A stretch of DNA of 64,000 nt from positions 391,649 through 455,648 of the forward strand of contig NZ_JAMQKB010000001.1 of NCBI RefSeq assembly GCF_028416575.1. The letters run 5' to 3'. Origin of the DNA: Terrihalobacillus insolitus (GTDB lineage Bacteria; Bacillota; Bacilli; Bacillales; Amphibacillaceae). Positions 1 through 8,280 of this stretch are shown piece after piece. The position numbers were made by a program, and so were the translations under genes. The notes beneath the pieces are model-generated. The model was not told the DNA's origin. It saw only the letters and a list, made by a program, of their open reading frames with translations, and searched no databases. Position 1 is the stretch's first letter, and each line of letters begins with the position of its first letter.

Positions 1-729
1 TAAGATCCCAGAAAGAACATCAACGGTTAGTGCTAATCCGTATCCCTTTGGTCCACCAATTGGTAAAAGGTTCTTCACTAAGTTTGGATCAGTTACTGGG
101 TTTCCGAATGCATCAACACCCCAGTTGTTCGGAATAGATTTACCCGTTTCTCTAGCATGGAGTACCTTACCTAGTGCAACATTACTGGTAGCCATATCTA
201 CAATAATTGGTTTGTGTTTCTTAGCTGGAAATCCATATGCGATAGGGTTTGTGCCAAAGTAAGGCTCAGCCCCACCGAATGGAACAACTGCACTGTCTGT
301 TTGAGTCATCACCATACTAACCACATCTTGTTCAGCAGCCTGTTCTGCAAAGTAAGATAGTGCACCACAATGACTACTATTGATAATTCCAACCATTCCA
401 ATTCCATTTTCCTTAGCTAAATCAATTGCTTTTTCCATTGCATGTTTTGTAATTACATGGCCCATGCCGTTATCACCATCAAATAATACTGCAGATTTAC
501 CCTTATCTTCCACCTTAAACTGTGGGTTTCGGTTCATACCACCTTCGTTCATCCTCTTCACATAATGCTCTGTTCGAAGTACACCGTGGGAGCTTACGCC
601 TCTTGCATCAGCATGCACTAACACATCTGCAACAATTACCGCATGCTTTTCACTTACATTAGCCTCCGTAAGTTTCTTCACAACAAGATTTTTTAACTCT
701 TCCTTTTGTAAAATAACTTCTTCTGCCAT
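1..729 (-). CDS. Ldh_2-family NAD(P)-dependent dehydrogenase (malate/ureidoglycolate/diketogulonate type), partial
   Basis: The reading frame starts with ATG at 729 and runs off the left edge, so the C-terminus is missing (243 codons seen). The N-terminal part has the family pattern HADARGVSSHG (about residues 39-49), a DGDNGMGH stretch near residue 80 and an INSSHCGALSYF segment. These are typical of the malate/L-lactate dehydrogenase family that includes AllD and YiaK. Members reduce or oxidise 2-hydroxy or keto acids with NAD(P)H in the cytoplasm. The gene is the last visible member of a minus-strand operon (kinase, hxlA-like, hxlB-like, this gene), 18 bp after hxlB, with a GGGAAGAAAAGAA purine tract as ribosome binding site. 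The substrate cannot be told from sequence; a sugar acid or keto-sugar is inferred from context. Confidence 0.85.
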   Translation of the reverse strand, partial: MAEEVILQKEELKNLVVKKLTEANVSEKHAVIVADVLVHADARGVSSHGVLRTEHYVKRMNEGGMNRNPQFKVEDKGKSAVLFDGDNGMGHVITKHAMEKAIDLAKENGIGMVGIINSSHCGALSYFAEQAAEQDVVSMVMTQTDSAVVPFGGAEPYFGTNPIAYGFPAKKHKPIIVDMATSNVALGKVLHARETGKSIPNNWGVDAFGNPVTDPNLVKNLLPIGGPKGYGLALTVDVLSGIL

Positions 730-747
730 TTCTTTTCTTCCCTTCAG

Positions 748-1296
748 TTAGTAATTTGCGTGTTGGTTTTTCATATAATCATTGATGTTTGCTTTATCTT
801 TTGTTAGCAAAATAACAACGGAATCTAAAAAGAGATGAACACTTTGGTCAAATTGATTTCCTAAAGGCTGAATCGTATTTGGTTCCTCAAGAAGTCTTTG
901 CTTTGTTGCTGCAGGAAGACGTACTACTGAGTCCGCTAGTTCACCTAATTGAGATTTACTTGCTGCCGTAACCAATAATAGTTTCGTGCCAAGTTTATGT
1001 GCCTGTTCTGCTGAAACTAACGAAGATTTTGTATTCCCAGAACCACTGATAACGACAAGAACATCGTCTTTGTTAAAACTAGGAGTAATCGTTTCACCAA
1101 CAACAAACACCTGATAGCCAGCATGCATTAATCTCATTGCAAACGCCTTGCCCATTAGACCAGAGCGTCCGTCACCAGTAACAAAGATTCTCTTCTCGGG
1201 CTGAATATCTTGAACAAATGCTTCAATTTGTTTATCATCAATTTTTTTTGCCACTTCTTTTAACTCATTTAATATTTCATAATAAACTTGTTTCAT
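748..1296 (-). CDS. hxlB: 6-phospho-3-hexuloisomerase-like SIS-domain protein
   Basis: A 182-residue single SIS-domain protein, the usual length for 6-phospho-3-hexuloisomerase (PHI). The sugar-phosphate loop is visible as VTGDGRSGLMGKAFAMRL (about residues 39-56) and the second SIS loop as VISGSGNTKSS (about 82-92). PHI converts D-arabino-3-hexulose 6-phosphate to fructose 6-phosphate in the ribulose monophosphate pathway. The start codon overlaps the stop of the upstream synthase gene by ATGA, indicating translational coupling. In this operon, beside a sugar kinase and a dehydrogenase, the true substrate may be another ketose phosphate; the name reflects family only. Confidence 0.85.
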   Translation of the reverse strand: MKQVYYEILNELKEVAKKIDDKQIEAFVQDIQPEKRIFVTGDGRSGLMGKAFAMRLMHAGYQVFVVGETITPSFNKDDVLVVISGSGNTKSSLVSAEQAHKLGTKLLLVTAASKSQLGELADSVVRLPAATKQRLLEEPNTIQPLGNQFDQSVHLFLDSVVILLTKDKANINDYMKNQHANY

Positions 1297-1913
1297 TTTT
1301 TCATTTGACCCCTTATTTCTTTTGCCGCTTCGCTAGGTACTTTTGAGCCTGTAATAAAACTACCAACAATGTAGATATCAGGCTTTATCTTTGAAAAGGA
1401 AGCAATATTGTCTGGGTTAATTCCCCCTGCTACAGATATCTTCAATCCCTCTAAAGCGTTAATAAAAGTAGTTAAAACGTCAAAGGAACCTTCGTCAGCT
1501 TGCATATCTTTTCCAATGTGGACAGAAACAGCTGTAACCCCAAGATGCTTCAGTTCGTGAATTCGATCCGCGGAAGTAATTCCAAGTAAATCAATGACAA
1601 CTTCTTTTTGAAAGTCCTCTGAAACACGTAATGTGTCCAAAATCGTTTTATCTGCTGAGAATCCCATTACGGTTGTATAGTCTGCACCTGCTTCAAATGC
1701 TTGAAGGGCTTCATGCTTACCAGCATCGCATGTTTTCATGTCAGCTAAAATGCACTTATCCGGGAAGCGCTTCTTCATTTCTCGAACAATTTCCATTCCA
1801 TATTCTTTAATTACACCCGTCCCAACTTCGACAATGTCAATATAGGGATGACAATCGGATACTAGTTGAACACAATCATCATTTTTCATGCGGTCAAGAG
1901 CCACTTGTAACAC
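1293..1913 (-). CDS. hxlA: 3-hexulose-6-phosphate synthase-like OMPDC-fold aldolase
   Basis: A 206-residue orotidine-5-phosphate-decarboxylase-superfamily barrel. It starts with LQVALDRM, has the active-site motif ADMKTCDAGKHEA (about residues 57-69, matching ADMKTMDAG of hexulose-phosphate synthases rather than the ADAKIADAG of 3-keto-L-gulonate-6-P decarboxylases), VIDLLGI and the phosphate-binding SVAGGIN. The start is GTG at 1913, with AGGGG about 8 bases upstream; an ATG at 1920 is out of frame. HxlA condenses formaldehyde with ribulose 5-phosphate reversibly. It overlaps hxlB by 4 bp. Sitting in a sugar-acid cluster next to uxuAB it may run in the cleaving direction (inference). Confidence 0.85.
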   Translation of the reverse strand: MLQVALDRMKNDDCVQLVSDCHPYIDIVEVGTGVIKEYGMEIVREMKKRFPDKCILADMKTCDAGKHEALQAFEAGADYTTVMGFSADKTILDTLRVSEDFQKEVVIDLLGITSADRIHELKHLGVTAVSVHIGKDMQADEGSFDVLTTFINALEGLKISVAGGINPDNIASFSKIKPDIYIVGSFITGSKVPSEAAKEIRGQMKK

Positions 1914-1923
1914 CTGACATCCC

Positions 1924-2874
1924 CTACCTTTCCACTATCTTTTTATCTTCTAATTTGTTTAATGCTTCACTCAAATATGGTAATCCTTCGTTATCCCCAA
2001 CCACTTCTACAACCATTGAACCGATTACATTTGCAAATTTAAGAATTTTTTCAGGACTCCAGTCTTGCAATAAACCATAAATTGCACCCACATCAAAGCC
2101 ATCACCAGCACCCACTGTATCAACCGCTTTAACGTTCTCTCTTGCTGGTTCATTATACAGATGACTATTCGTCCATAACGTTGCACCTTCCTCACCCTTT
2201 TTTATAAACAGGTGAGAAATAGAATATTTCTTAGCGAGATCAATGACTTCATTTAAATCCGTTGTGCCAAATAATAGCTCAGCTTCTTCCATCCCAGTTA
2301 ATAGATAATCTACATGTCTCATCCATCTTAAAAGGGTTGTTTTTGCCTTTTCCTCAGACCAAAGCTTTAATCGTATATTTGGATCCAGCGAAATCTTTAC
2401 GTTATGTTTCTTTGCTAATTGAATCGCTCTATCTACTGTTTCGATATTTTGATCATTAACAGCGGGGAATACTCCAGTAACATGAAGTAACCGTGCCTGC
2501 TCAAAAAAGTTTTCTTCTAGTGATTCAGCAGTTAGTTTCAATGTAGGTGACTTTTGTCGATAATAAAAAGTTTTCGAAGATCCATCAGCATGTATTTCCT
2601 TAAAGTTAATGGAAGTTGGAAAGTCTTCTATTAACTCCACTTCACTTATATCTATCCCTTCACCACGGGCAAAGTTGTAAATGAACCTTCCAAATTCGTC
2701 TTGTCCTAATCGAGTTATCCAGCCTGTTTTCAATCCTAGCCTGGCACAACCAATTGCTACATTGAATTCGGCCCCTCCTACCTTTCTTGTAAAGGAGTCT
2801 ACAAAGCGCATTGGCCCTGTGCTACTTGGATCAAACGTGATCATAGCATCGCCTATTGTTACGACATCATTCAT
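1924..2874 (-). CDS. PfkB-family sugar (acid) kinase, KDG-kinase-like
   Basis: A ribokinase/PfkB-fold kinase. It has the N-terminal GGAEFNVAIGCARLG motif (about residues 34-48) and the C-terminal catalytic signature DTVGAGDGFDVG with the general base Asp near residue 257. Length from the ATG at 2874 is 316 residues. This start has AAGGTG at a good distance; 12 further upstream codons are open but lie inside the lacI coding end. It resembles 2-keto-3-deoxygluconate kinases, which would follow the mannonate dehydratase encoded on the other strand, but a fructose, tagatose or other ketose kinase is possible. The start overlaps the lacI stop by 8 bp and hxlA follows 10 bp after its stop, so all four genes appear to be one operon with lacI. 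Confidence 0.8.
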   Translation of the reverse strand: MNDVVTIGDAMITFDPSSTGPMRFVDSFTRKVGGAEFNVAIGCARLGLKTGWITRLGQDEFGRFIYNFARGEGIDISEVELIEDFPTSINFKEIHADGSSKTFYYRQKSPTLKLTAESLEENFFEQARLLHVTGVFPAVNDQNIETVDRAIQLAKKHNVKISLDPNIRLKLWSEEKAKTTLLRWMRHVDYLLTGMEEAELLFGTTDLNEVIDLAKKYSISHLFIKKGEEGATLWTNSHLYNEPARENVKAVDTVGAGDGFDVGAIYGLLQDWSPEKILKFANVIGSMVVEVVGDNEGLPYLSEALNKLEDKKIVER

Positions 2875-3898
2875 TTGTAACACCTTCTTTCTGTGTTGAA
2901 TTACGGACAATTAATGTTGGTTTATAACGATGTATAAATGAATGTTGATTATCTACTTTATTATTAATCTTGTTTAAAAGTATAGTAGCTGTTTCTTTTC
3001 CCATTTGAAACGTTGGCTGCGCTACTGTCGTCAGTGGAGGGTTATGAATCTGACTAAAAGACACCTCATCAATAGTAATTAGCCCAACATCCTTCCCAAT
3101 CTCAATATTGTTCTCAAAGGTATACTTCAAAATTTCCATTAACGTAAGGTCATTCCCTGAAATAATGGCATCCGGAGGTTCCCTTAATGAGAAAATTTCA
3201 TTAATACCTTCTCCAAGCTGTGTAATGTCCATTGCTTTTATATAATCCAAATGAATAGGTAAACCATTTGATTCTAACGCTTTTTTATAACCATTTATAC
3301 GTTCTACTCTCGGAGTAATATTTTCTATTATAGATGTAGTAACAATGGATATTCGCTCATATCCATTTTCTATTAAGTGATTAACTGCAATTCTAGAAGC
3401 CGTTTCATTATCTAGTAAAACGGTATCAATTGGTAAGCCTTCTACCAACCTATCCAAAAAAACGATTGGAAAATTTTCATCAACTAGTTTTTCATAAATG
3501 TCTGAGTTCCTCCTTATTGGAACGACTATAAGACCATCTACTTGTTTTGCTAGTAAGGTTTCAATATATATTCGTTCTTTCTCAGGATTGTCATCTGCAT
3601 TGCAGATAATGGTAGATATTCCATTTTTGTGACAAACATTTTCGATCGCTCTGATTACTTGTGTGGAGAACTCATGTAAAATGTTCGCTACAATAATCCC
3701 GATTGTCGAAGTGGTCTTTTTCTTTAAGCTTCTGGCCACTACGTTAGGTTGATAATCTAATTCCTTTATCGCTTTTTCAATTCTGGTTCGGGTTTTTATC
3801 CCCATGTACTCAAACCGTCCATTTAAAAATTGCGATACTGTACTTTTAGATACTTCTGCTTTTTTTGCTACATCTGCAATTGTTATTCTCAGTGTCAT
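2867..3898 (-). CDS. LacI-family transcriptional regulator of the hexulose/sugar-acid operon
   Basis: A full-length LacI/GalR regulator of 343 residues. The HTH IADVAKKAEVSKSTVSQFLNG occupies about residues 7-27, followed by a hinge and a periplasmic-binding-like effector domain. It is the first gene of the minus-strand operon and overlaps the kinase gene. Immediately upstream at 3914-3942 are two overlapping 16-bp palindromes with central CG, typical of LacI-family operators, so autoregulation and possibly control of the divergent GntR-uxuAB unit are inferred. The effector is unknown. Confidence 0.9.
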   Translation of the reverse strand: MTLRITIADVAKKAEVSKSTVSQFLNGRFEYMGIKTRTRIEKAIKELDYQPNVVARSLKKKTTSTIGIIVANILHEFSTQVIRAIENVCHKNGISTIICNADDNPEKERIYIETLLAKQVDGLIVVPIRRNSDIYEKLVDENFPIVFLDRLVEGLPIDTVLLDNETASRIAVNHLIENGYERISIVTTSIIENITPRVERINGYKKALESNGLPIHLDYIKAMDITQLGEGINEIFSLREPPDAIISGNDLTLMEILKYTFENNIEIGKDVGLITIDEVSFSQIHNPPLTTVAQPTFQMGKETATILLNKINNKVDNQHSFIHRYKPTLIVRNSTQKEGVTNE

Positions 3899-3913
3899 GA
3901 CCTTCTCCTTATG

Positions 3914-3942
3914 ACTAAATCGGTTTAGTAAATCGATTTAGT
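3914..3942. promoter_or_regulatory. Two overlapping LacI-type operators
   Basis: ACTAAATCGGTTTAGT (3914-3929) and AGTAAATCGATTTAGT (3927-3942) are near-perfect palindromes that share three bases. They sit 16-44 bp upstream of the lacI start at 3898. The second has a perfect 12-bp core. Likely binding sites for the LacI regulator encoded beside them. Confidence 0.65.
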
Positions 3943-3958
3943 AAGAGTATAGTACATG

Positions 3959-3973
3959 TGTAAGCGGTTTACA
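3959..3973. promoter_or_regulatory. Possible cre-like or LacI-like palindrome
   Basis: TGTAAGCGGTTTACA is nearly palindromic and resembles a catabolite-responsive element, but is one base longer than the usual 14-bp cre core. It lies in the divergent lacI/gntR promoter region. CcpA control is plausible for a sugar-acid locus but weakly supported. Confidence 0.3.
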
Positions 3974-4065
3974 ACACCTTTTTAAAATTATTTAGATTTT
4001 TTATTATCCGAAAGAAAGCGGATACTTACTTCCCGTAATGATTTACTTTTAAAGATTAAGTTTAA

Positions 4066-4088
4066 TTTAGTTAAAAGGTTTAGTTAAA
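4066..4088. promoter_or_regulatory. Direct repeat TTTAGTTAAA x2, candidate GntR operator
   Basis: TTTAGTTAAA occurs at 4066-4075 and again at 4079-4088, 13 bp apart (just over one helical turn). The pair lies about 90 bp upstream of the gntR start. It is distinct from the LacI palindromes on the other side of the intergenic region. Confidence 0.4.
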
Positions 4089-4174
4089 TAGATTGAACTA
4101 TTTGAGATTTTCCATTATTATTTAACTACCATATTAGTATGATTAGTATTGTGTAACTAGAAGGTGGTGAGTGA

Positions 4175-4855
4175 ATGACCGTTTTTGATCATTCTGATAG
4201 GAAAAGGTCTGTAGGAGAATCCACATACAAGACACTTAAACAACAAATACTCGACCTTACACTACCTCCAGGTACAAAACTTTCTGAAAAAAATATTGCG
4301 GAAAATCTGAATGTAAGTAGAACACCGGTTAGAGAAGCTTTTTTAAAGTTAGCCAGTGACGAACTAATAGAGGTGTATCCGCAGGTTAGATCAGAAGTTT
4401 CAAAAATTGACCTTGAACATGTCGAGGAAGCAAGATTTGTTCGAGAAAATATTGAAAGAGGGATCGTTAGACTGGCCTGCCATGTTTTTCCTGATGAGTA
4501 CACTATGCAATTAGAAACCAATATCACAATGCAAGAATTCTATGAAAACAAGCAAGATTATGAAAATTTTTATAAATTAGATGATACCTTTCATCAAATC
4601 CTGTTTGTAGGAACGAATAAAAAAAGAACATGGCATATGCTCCAGCAAATGAGTACACACTTTAATAGACTTAGGTTATTACGTCTTACTTCAGACTTAA
4701 CATTAGATGTACTGATAATCCAGCACAGAAAGATACTTCAATTGTTAAAAAATAAAGATGAACAGAGTGTTGATGAGGTAGTGGCAGAACATTTAAATTT
4801 AGCAGTTGTTGAAAAAGAAGTGTTAATTAAGCAATATCCAACTTATTTTAAATAA
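4175..4855 (+). CDS. GntR/FadR-family (FCD domain) regulator of uxuAB
   Basis: 226 residues: an N-terminal winged helix (about 12-75, with NIAENLNVSRTPVREAFLKL) and a C-terminal all-helical FCD ligand-binding domain. The ATG at 4175 follows AAGGTGG. FCD-type GntR proteins such as UxuR and ExuR sense hexuronates or aldonates. The gene is followed 21 bp later by uxuA, so it is probably the operon regulator. The upstream direct repeat at 4066-4088 is a candidate site. Confidence 0.88.
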   Translation: MTVFDHSDRKRSVGESTYKTLKQQILDLTLPPGTKLSEKNIAENLNVSRTPVREAFLKLASDELIEVYPQVRSEVSKIDLEHVEEARFVRENIERGIVRLACHVFPDEYTMQLETNITMQEFYENKQDYENFYKLDDTFHQILFVGTNKKRTWHMLQQMSTHFNRLRLLRLTSDLTLDVLIIQHRKILQLLKNKDEQSVDEVVAEHLNLAVVEKEVLIKQYPTYFK

Positions 4856-4876
4856 GCATAGGGAGGAAACGAATTT

Positions 4877-5950
4877 ATGAGAATGGTTTTTAGATGGTTT
4901 GGTGAAGGAAATGACCAAGTACCATTACAGCACATTAAACAAATTCCAGGTGTTGAAGGGATTGTTTGGGCTTTACATGACATACCTGCGGGTGAACCGT
5001 GGCCAACAGATAGAATTAAAGAAGTAAAGCAACAAGCGGATCAATTTGGATTCCATATCGATGTAGTAGAAAGCGTAAACATCCACGAGGATATAAAATT
5101 AGGTTTACCTACCAGGGACAAGTATATTAAACATTACATAACAACTATTAAGAGATTGGCTGAAGTAGGTGTAAAAGTAGTTTGCTATAATTTCATGCCC
5201 GTTTTTGATTGGACTCGTACAGAACTTTTTGAAAAGCTTGGGGACGGATCAACAGCCCTATTTTTTGATAACGAAAAAATAAAAGACATTGATCCTATGG
5301 AATTAGTAGAAAAAATTTCGAGCAATACTTCTGTTACAATGCCTGGTTGGGAACCAGAAAGATTAAAATCTTTAGCGAAACTGTTTGAACAATATGAACA
5401 TGTAACCGAAGAAAATTTATGGAGTAATCTACAGTACTTTTTAGAAAAAGTTATACCTGTTGCAGAACAGCACGATGTGAAACTTGCGATTCATCCGGAT
5501 GATCCACCATGGTCTGTGTTTGGGCTCCCCAGAATCATGAAAAATAGAGATGACGTTGAACGATTATTAAATTTGGTATCTAACCCATACAACGGACTTA
5601 CCATGTGTAGTGGCGCCTTTGGTGCAGATCCAAAAAATAATGTGCCAGACATGGTTAATGAGTTTATCGATAGAATTCATTTTGCACACATTCGCAACGT
5701 AAAAAACAAAGGGAATAAAAGTTTTATAGAAACATCCCATCGTGCCTCAGATGGTTCTGTTGATATATGCGATGTAGTAAAAGCTTATCATGAAAACGGA
5801 TTTACCGGATATGCACGACCAGATCATGGACGTCATATATGGGATGAAAAATGCCGTCCTGGATACGGCCTCTATGACCGTGCGCTTGGAATTATGTACT
5901 TATGGGGAATCTGGGATTCATTAGAAAGATCAAAGAAAGTGGAGGCATAA
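4877..5950 (+). CDS. uxuA: D-mannonate dehydratase
   Basis: A 357-residue UxuA-family TIM barrel (Bacillus-type length). It dehydrates D-mannonate to 2-keto-3-deoxy-D-gluconate in hexuronate catabolism. Visible landmarks are the N-terminal MVFRWFGEGNDQVPLQHI, the metal-site stretch HPDDPPWSVFGLPRI (His about residue 206), MCSGAFGADPKN, and FAHIRNVK near 275. The ribosome binding site is GGGAGGAAA. It lies between the GntR gene and uxuB with only 3 bp before uxuB, so the three are one operon. The next enzymes, KDG kinase and KDPG aldolase, are not on this strand; the PfkB kinase at 1924-2874 may supply the first. Confidence 0.95.
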   Translation: MRMVFRWFGEGNDQVPLQHIKQIPGVEGIVWALHDIPAGEPWPTDRIKEVKQQADQFGFHIDVVESVNIHEDIKLGLPTRDKYIKHYITTIKRLAEVGVKVVCYNFMPVFDWTRTELFEKLGDGSTALFFDNEKIKDIDPMELVEKISSNTSVTMPGWEPERLKSLAKLFEQYEHVTEENLWSNLQYFLEKVIPVAEQHDVKLAIHPDDPPWSVFGLPRIMKNRDDVERLLNLVSNPYNGLTMCSGAFGADPKNNVPDMVNEFIDRIHFAHIRNVKNKGNKSFIETSHRASDGSVDICDVVKAYHENGFTGYARPDHGRHIWDEKCRPGYGLYDRALGIMYLWGIWDSLERSKKVEA

Positions 5951-5953
5951 AAA

Positions 5954-6802
5954 ATGTTATCGACAAATCCTAATTTAGCCGGTAAAGTAGCGATCATAAC
6001 AGGTGGTAGTGGCGTATTATGTGGGGCAATGGCTAGAGAACTTGGGAAACAAAAGGTGAAAGTGGCCATCTTAAATAGAACGATTAAATCGGGTAAAAAA
6101 GTTGAACAGGACATTATAGAGGCAGGTGGAGAAGCATTAGCCATTTCATGTGATGTATTAGATAAAGAAAGTGTAGAAGCTGCTGAAAGAGAGATTATGG
6201 TAAAGCTCGGCGCTTGTGACATTTTGATTAATGGTGCTGGCGGAAACCATCCGAATGGCTCTACTACTAACGAGATACTTCAGCAAGAAGACCTACAAAA
6301 CGGCGATCTAAACACTTTCTTTGATTTAACGAAAGAAGGATTTCAGCACGTGTTTAATTTAAACTTAATTGGTACGATCATACCGACACAAGTTTTTTCA
6401 AAACATATGGTAAATAAAAAAGGAGCAACTGTGATTAACATCTCTTCAATGAGCGCCTACTCTCCGATGACAAAAGTTCCTGCATATAGTGCAGCAAAAT
6501 CAGGCATTAATAACTTTACCCAGTGGCTAGCAGTCCACATGGCCGAAGTCGGGATTAGAGTGAATGCAATCGCTCCTGGATTCTTTCTAACGGAACAAAA
6601 CAGAGGCCTGTTAACTAACGAGGATGGCTCTCTTACTGAACGTTCCCATAAAATAATCTCTCAAACACCGATGAAACGATTTGGTAATCCAGAAGATTTG
6701 CTAGGAACCCTATTATGGCTTGTAGACGATAACATGTCAGAGTTTATAACTGGTATTACCATACCTATCGATGGTGGATTTATGGCGTATTCTGGCGTAT
6801 AA
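5954..6802 (+). CDS. uxuB: SDR-type D-mannonate oxidoreductase (fructuronate reductase)
   Basis: A 282-residue short-chain dehydrogenase of the YjmF/UxuB type, not the long-chain E. coli UxuB. It has the cofactor motif [12 protein letters not shown] (about 16-27), [10 protein letters not shown] near 92, a catalytic SSMSAY...YSAAK Ser-Tyr-Lys set (Tyr about 177) and the C-terminal [12 protein letters not shown]. It interconverts D-fructuronate and D-mannonate with NAD(P)H, the step before UxuA. It starts 3 bp after the uxuA stop. Confidence 0.92.
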   Translation: MLSTNPNLAGKVAIITGGSGVLCGAMARELGKQKVKVAILNRTIKSGKKVEQDIIEAGGEALAISCDVLDKESVEAAEREIMVKLGACDILINGAGGNHPNGSTTNEILQQEDLQNGDLNTFFDLTKEGFQHVFNLNLIGTIIPTQVFSKHMVNKKGATVINISSMSAYSPMTKVPAYSAAKSGINNFTQWLAVHMAEVGIRVNAIAPGFFLTEQNRGLLTNEDGSLTERSHKIISQTPMKRFGNPEDLLGTLLWLVDDNMSEFITGITIPIDGGFMAYSGV

Positions 6803-6803
6803 G

Positions 6804-6857
6804 CAAAAAAAGGAAGTAAGGATTGTCAAATGAGCTAAATCTTACTTCCTTTTTTGC
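6804..6857 (+). terminator. Intrinsic terminator of gntR-uxuAB
   Basis: An inverted repeat pairs AAAAAAGGAAGTAAGGATT with AATCTTACTTCCTTTTTT about 17 bases later and ends in a T-run. It lies directly after uxuB. Confidence 0.8.
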
Positions 6858-7198
6858 GTATATTATTCCAGCGAATTACCTTTTCAATATTTTCATCAAC
6901 ATCATAACTTATTACTTTCTTTGTCGTACTCTAAAGCATAATAAGGTTTGCAAGGATCCCTGTAAGATCTCTTTTTCATACTCCTATTTATAAGTACATC
7001 ACTTATACACACACATTATTAGCATAATTGCTAATAATTACTACAGTATTCACCCAAACATCATCACTCCCCCAAATCAAAAATAGGAATTAAACTCACA
7101 TATCAACATTCCTAATAAACCATATAAAAAACGCTTATAATTTTAACCCCTTTTTCTGTGGTAAGGTGGAAATATCAGACCACAGAGGAGGAAACAGG
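6858..7198. promoter_or_regulatory. Leader of the yeiH-lysR unit with two inverted repeats
   Basis: No gene seen in this AT-rich stretch. At 7016-7037 a perfect palindrome has 9-bp arms TTATTAGCA and TGCTAATAA around 4 bases, a good candidate for a LysR-type operator. At 7155-7162 and 7179-7186 the arms TCTGTGGT and ACCACAGA form an 8-bp stem whose 3' side runs into the AGAGGAGG ribosome binding site of yeiH. Confidence 0.5.
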
Positions 7199-8260
7199 TT
7201 GGAGGAAGCGAAAAGGGAAATTAGAACAAATCAACCGATACCTTTATTTACAAACGTTTCAAAGAAATATATGAAAGGCTTAGCAAGAGGACTCGTGTTG
7301 ACTTTACTTCTAACAATTATTGCGAGCCAGATTATAAAACTACCTTTCTTTTCCATAATGGGGATCATGATTATATCTATCCTGTTAGGTATGTGTTGGA
7401 AAAGCTTAATGGGGGTTCAAGTAGGGGCAGATATCGGAATCGGAGTAAGTAGTAAATACTTATTAAGGCTTGGAATCATCCTCATGGGGCTTAGGTTAAA
7501 CCTTCAACAAATTCTAGATGCGGGCGTATCTATTATTTTGATCGACTCCATAGTCATTGTGTTCACATTAGTTGTCATGATCTATTTAGGACGCGTTTTA
7601 AAACTGGATAGACATATGTCTACTCTCATCGCTGTTGGAACAGCAGTTTGTGGAGCAGCTGCGATTGTTGCTGTTTCATCTGTTATTAAAGGGAAAAAGC
7701 AACACACTGCACTCGCTGTTGCATGTATCGCCATATTGGGTACAGTTGGAGCATTAGCCTATATACTTATTTTTCCATTTCTAGATATAAACCCCGAAAC
7801 TTATGGCGTTTTAGTTGGAGCAACCTTACAGGAAATTGCCCATGTCATCGCTGCTGCTGTACCAGGAGGTGTGGAAGGTATGGATGCTGCCATCATGACG
7901 AAATTAGGCAGGGTTGCCTTACTGATCCCGGTGGCACTCGTGTTTGGTTATCTTTTTTCGGAAAAAGATAGTGACAAAAGTGACTCTCTTCTAAACAAAT
8001 TAAAAGGCCTACCAATTCCATGGTTTATTTTAGGTTTTTTAGGGATGAGTATGGTGAATACCTTTGCGTTACTTCCAACGGACTTAAGCGATTTCCTTGT
8101 TGAGACAAGTGTGTATCTATTAGCGATGGCAATGGCTGGACTTGGTCTAGGTATTAATTTCAGCGACTTTAAGCAAGTAGGAATGAAACCTATATTAGTT
8201 GGTGTTATTGGGTTTGTTGCACTTGCAGGAATTGGCCCGTTGTTGCTATTATTACTTTAG
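7199..8260 (+). CDS. yeiH: YeiH/UPF0324-family membrane exporter
   Basis: A 353-residue polytopic protein with about ten hydrophobic segments. Family motifs are LRLGIILMGLRL near residue 100, VGTAVCGAAAIVAVSSVI near 150, LQEIAHVIAAAVPGG near 215 and the C-terminal GLGINFSDF. The family is annotated as a putative sulfate or sulfonate exporter; substrate unproven. The start is taken as TTG at 7199 because AGAGGAGG lies 7 bases before it; an in-frame GTG at 7166 has a poorer context. A LysR gene follows at 20 bp, as yeiE accompanies yeiH in enterobacteria. Confidence 0.88.
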   Translation: MEEAKREIRTNQPIPLFTNVSKKYMKGLARGLVLTLLLTIIASQIIKLPFFSIMGIMIISILLGMCWKSLMGVQVGADIGIGVSSKYLLRLGIILMGLRLNLQQILDAGVSIILIDSIVIVFTLVVMIYLGRVLKLDRHMSTLIAVGTAVCGAAAIVAVSSVIKGKKQHTALAVACIAILGTVGALAYILIFPFLDINPETYGVLVGATLQEIAHVIAAAVPGGVEGMDAAIMTKLGRVALLIPVALVFGYLFSEKDSDKSDSLLNKLKGLPIPWFILGFLGMSMVNTFALLPTDLSDFLVETSVYLLAMAMAGLGLGINFSDFKQVGMKPILVGVIGFVALAGIGPLLLLLL

Positions 8261-8280
8261 ACTATTAAGGAGGTTACGAG

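Noticed and set aside
1293-1913. hxlA-like gene as 3-keto-L-gulonate-6-phosphate decarboxylase
   Set aside because: Active-site motif ADMKTCDAG is closer to hexulose-phosphate synthases than to the decarboxylase motif; the alternative is kept only as a possibility.
3959-3973. Perfect cre box
   Set aside because: One base longer than the consensus core; recorded only as cre-like.
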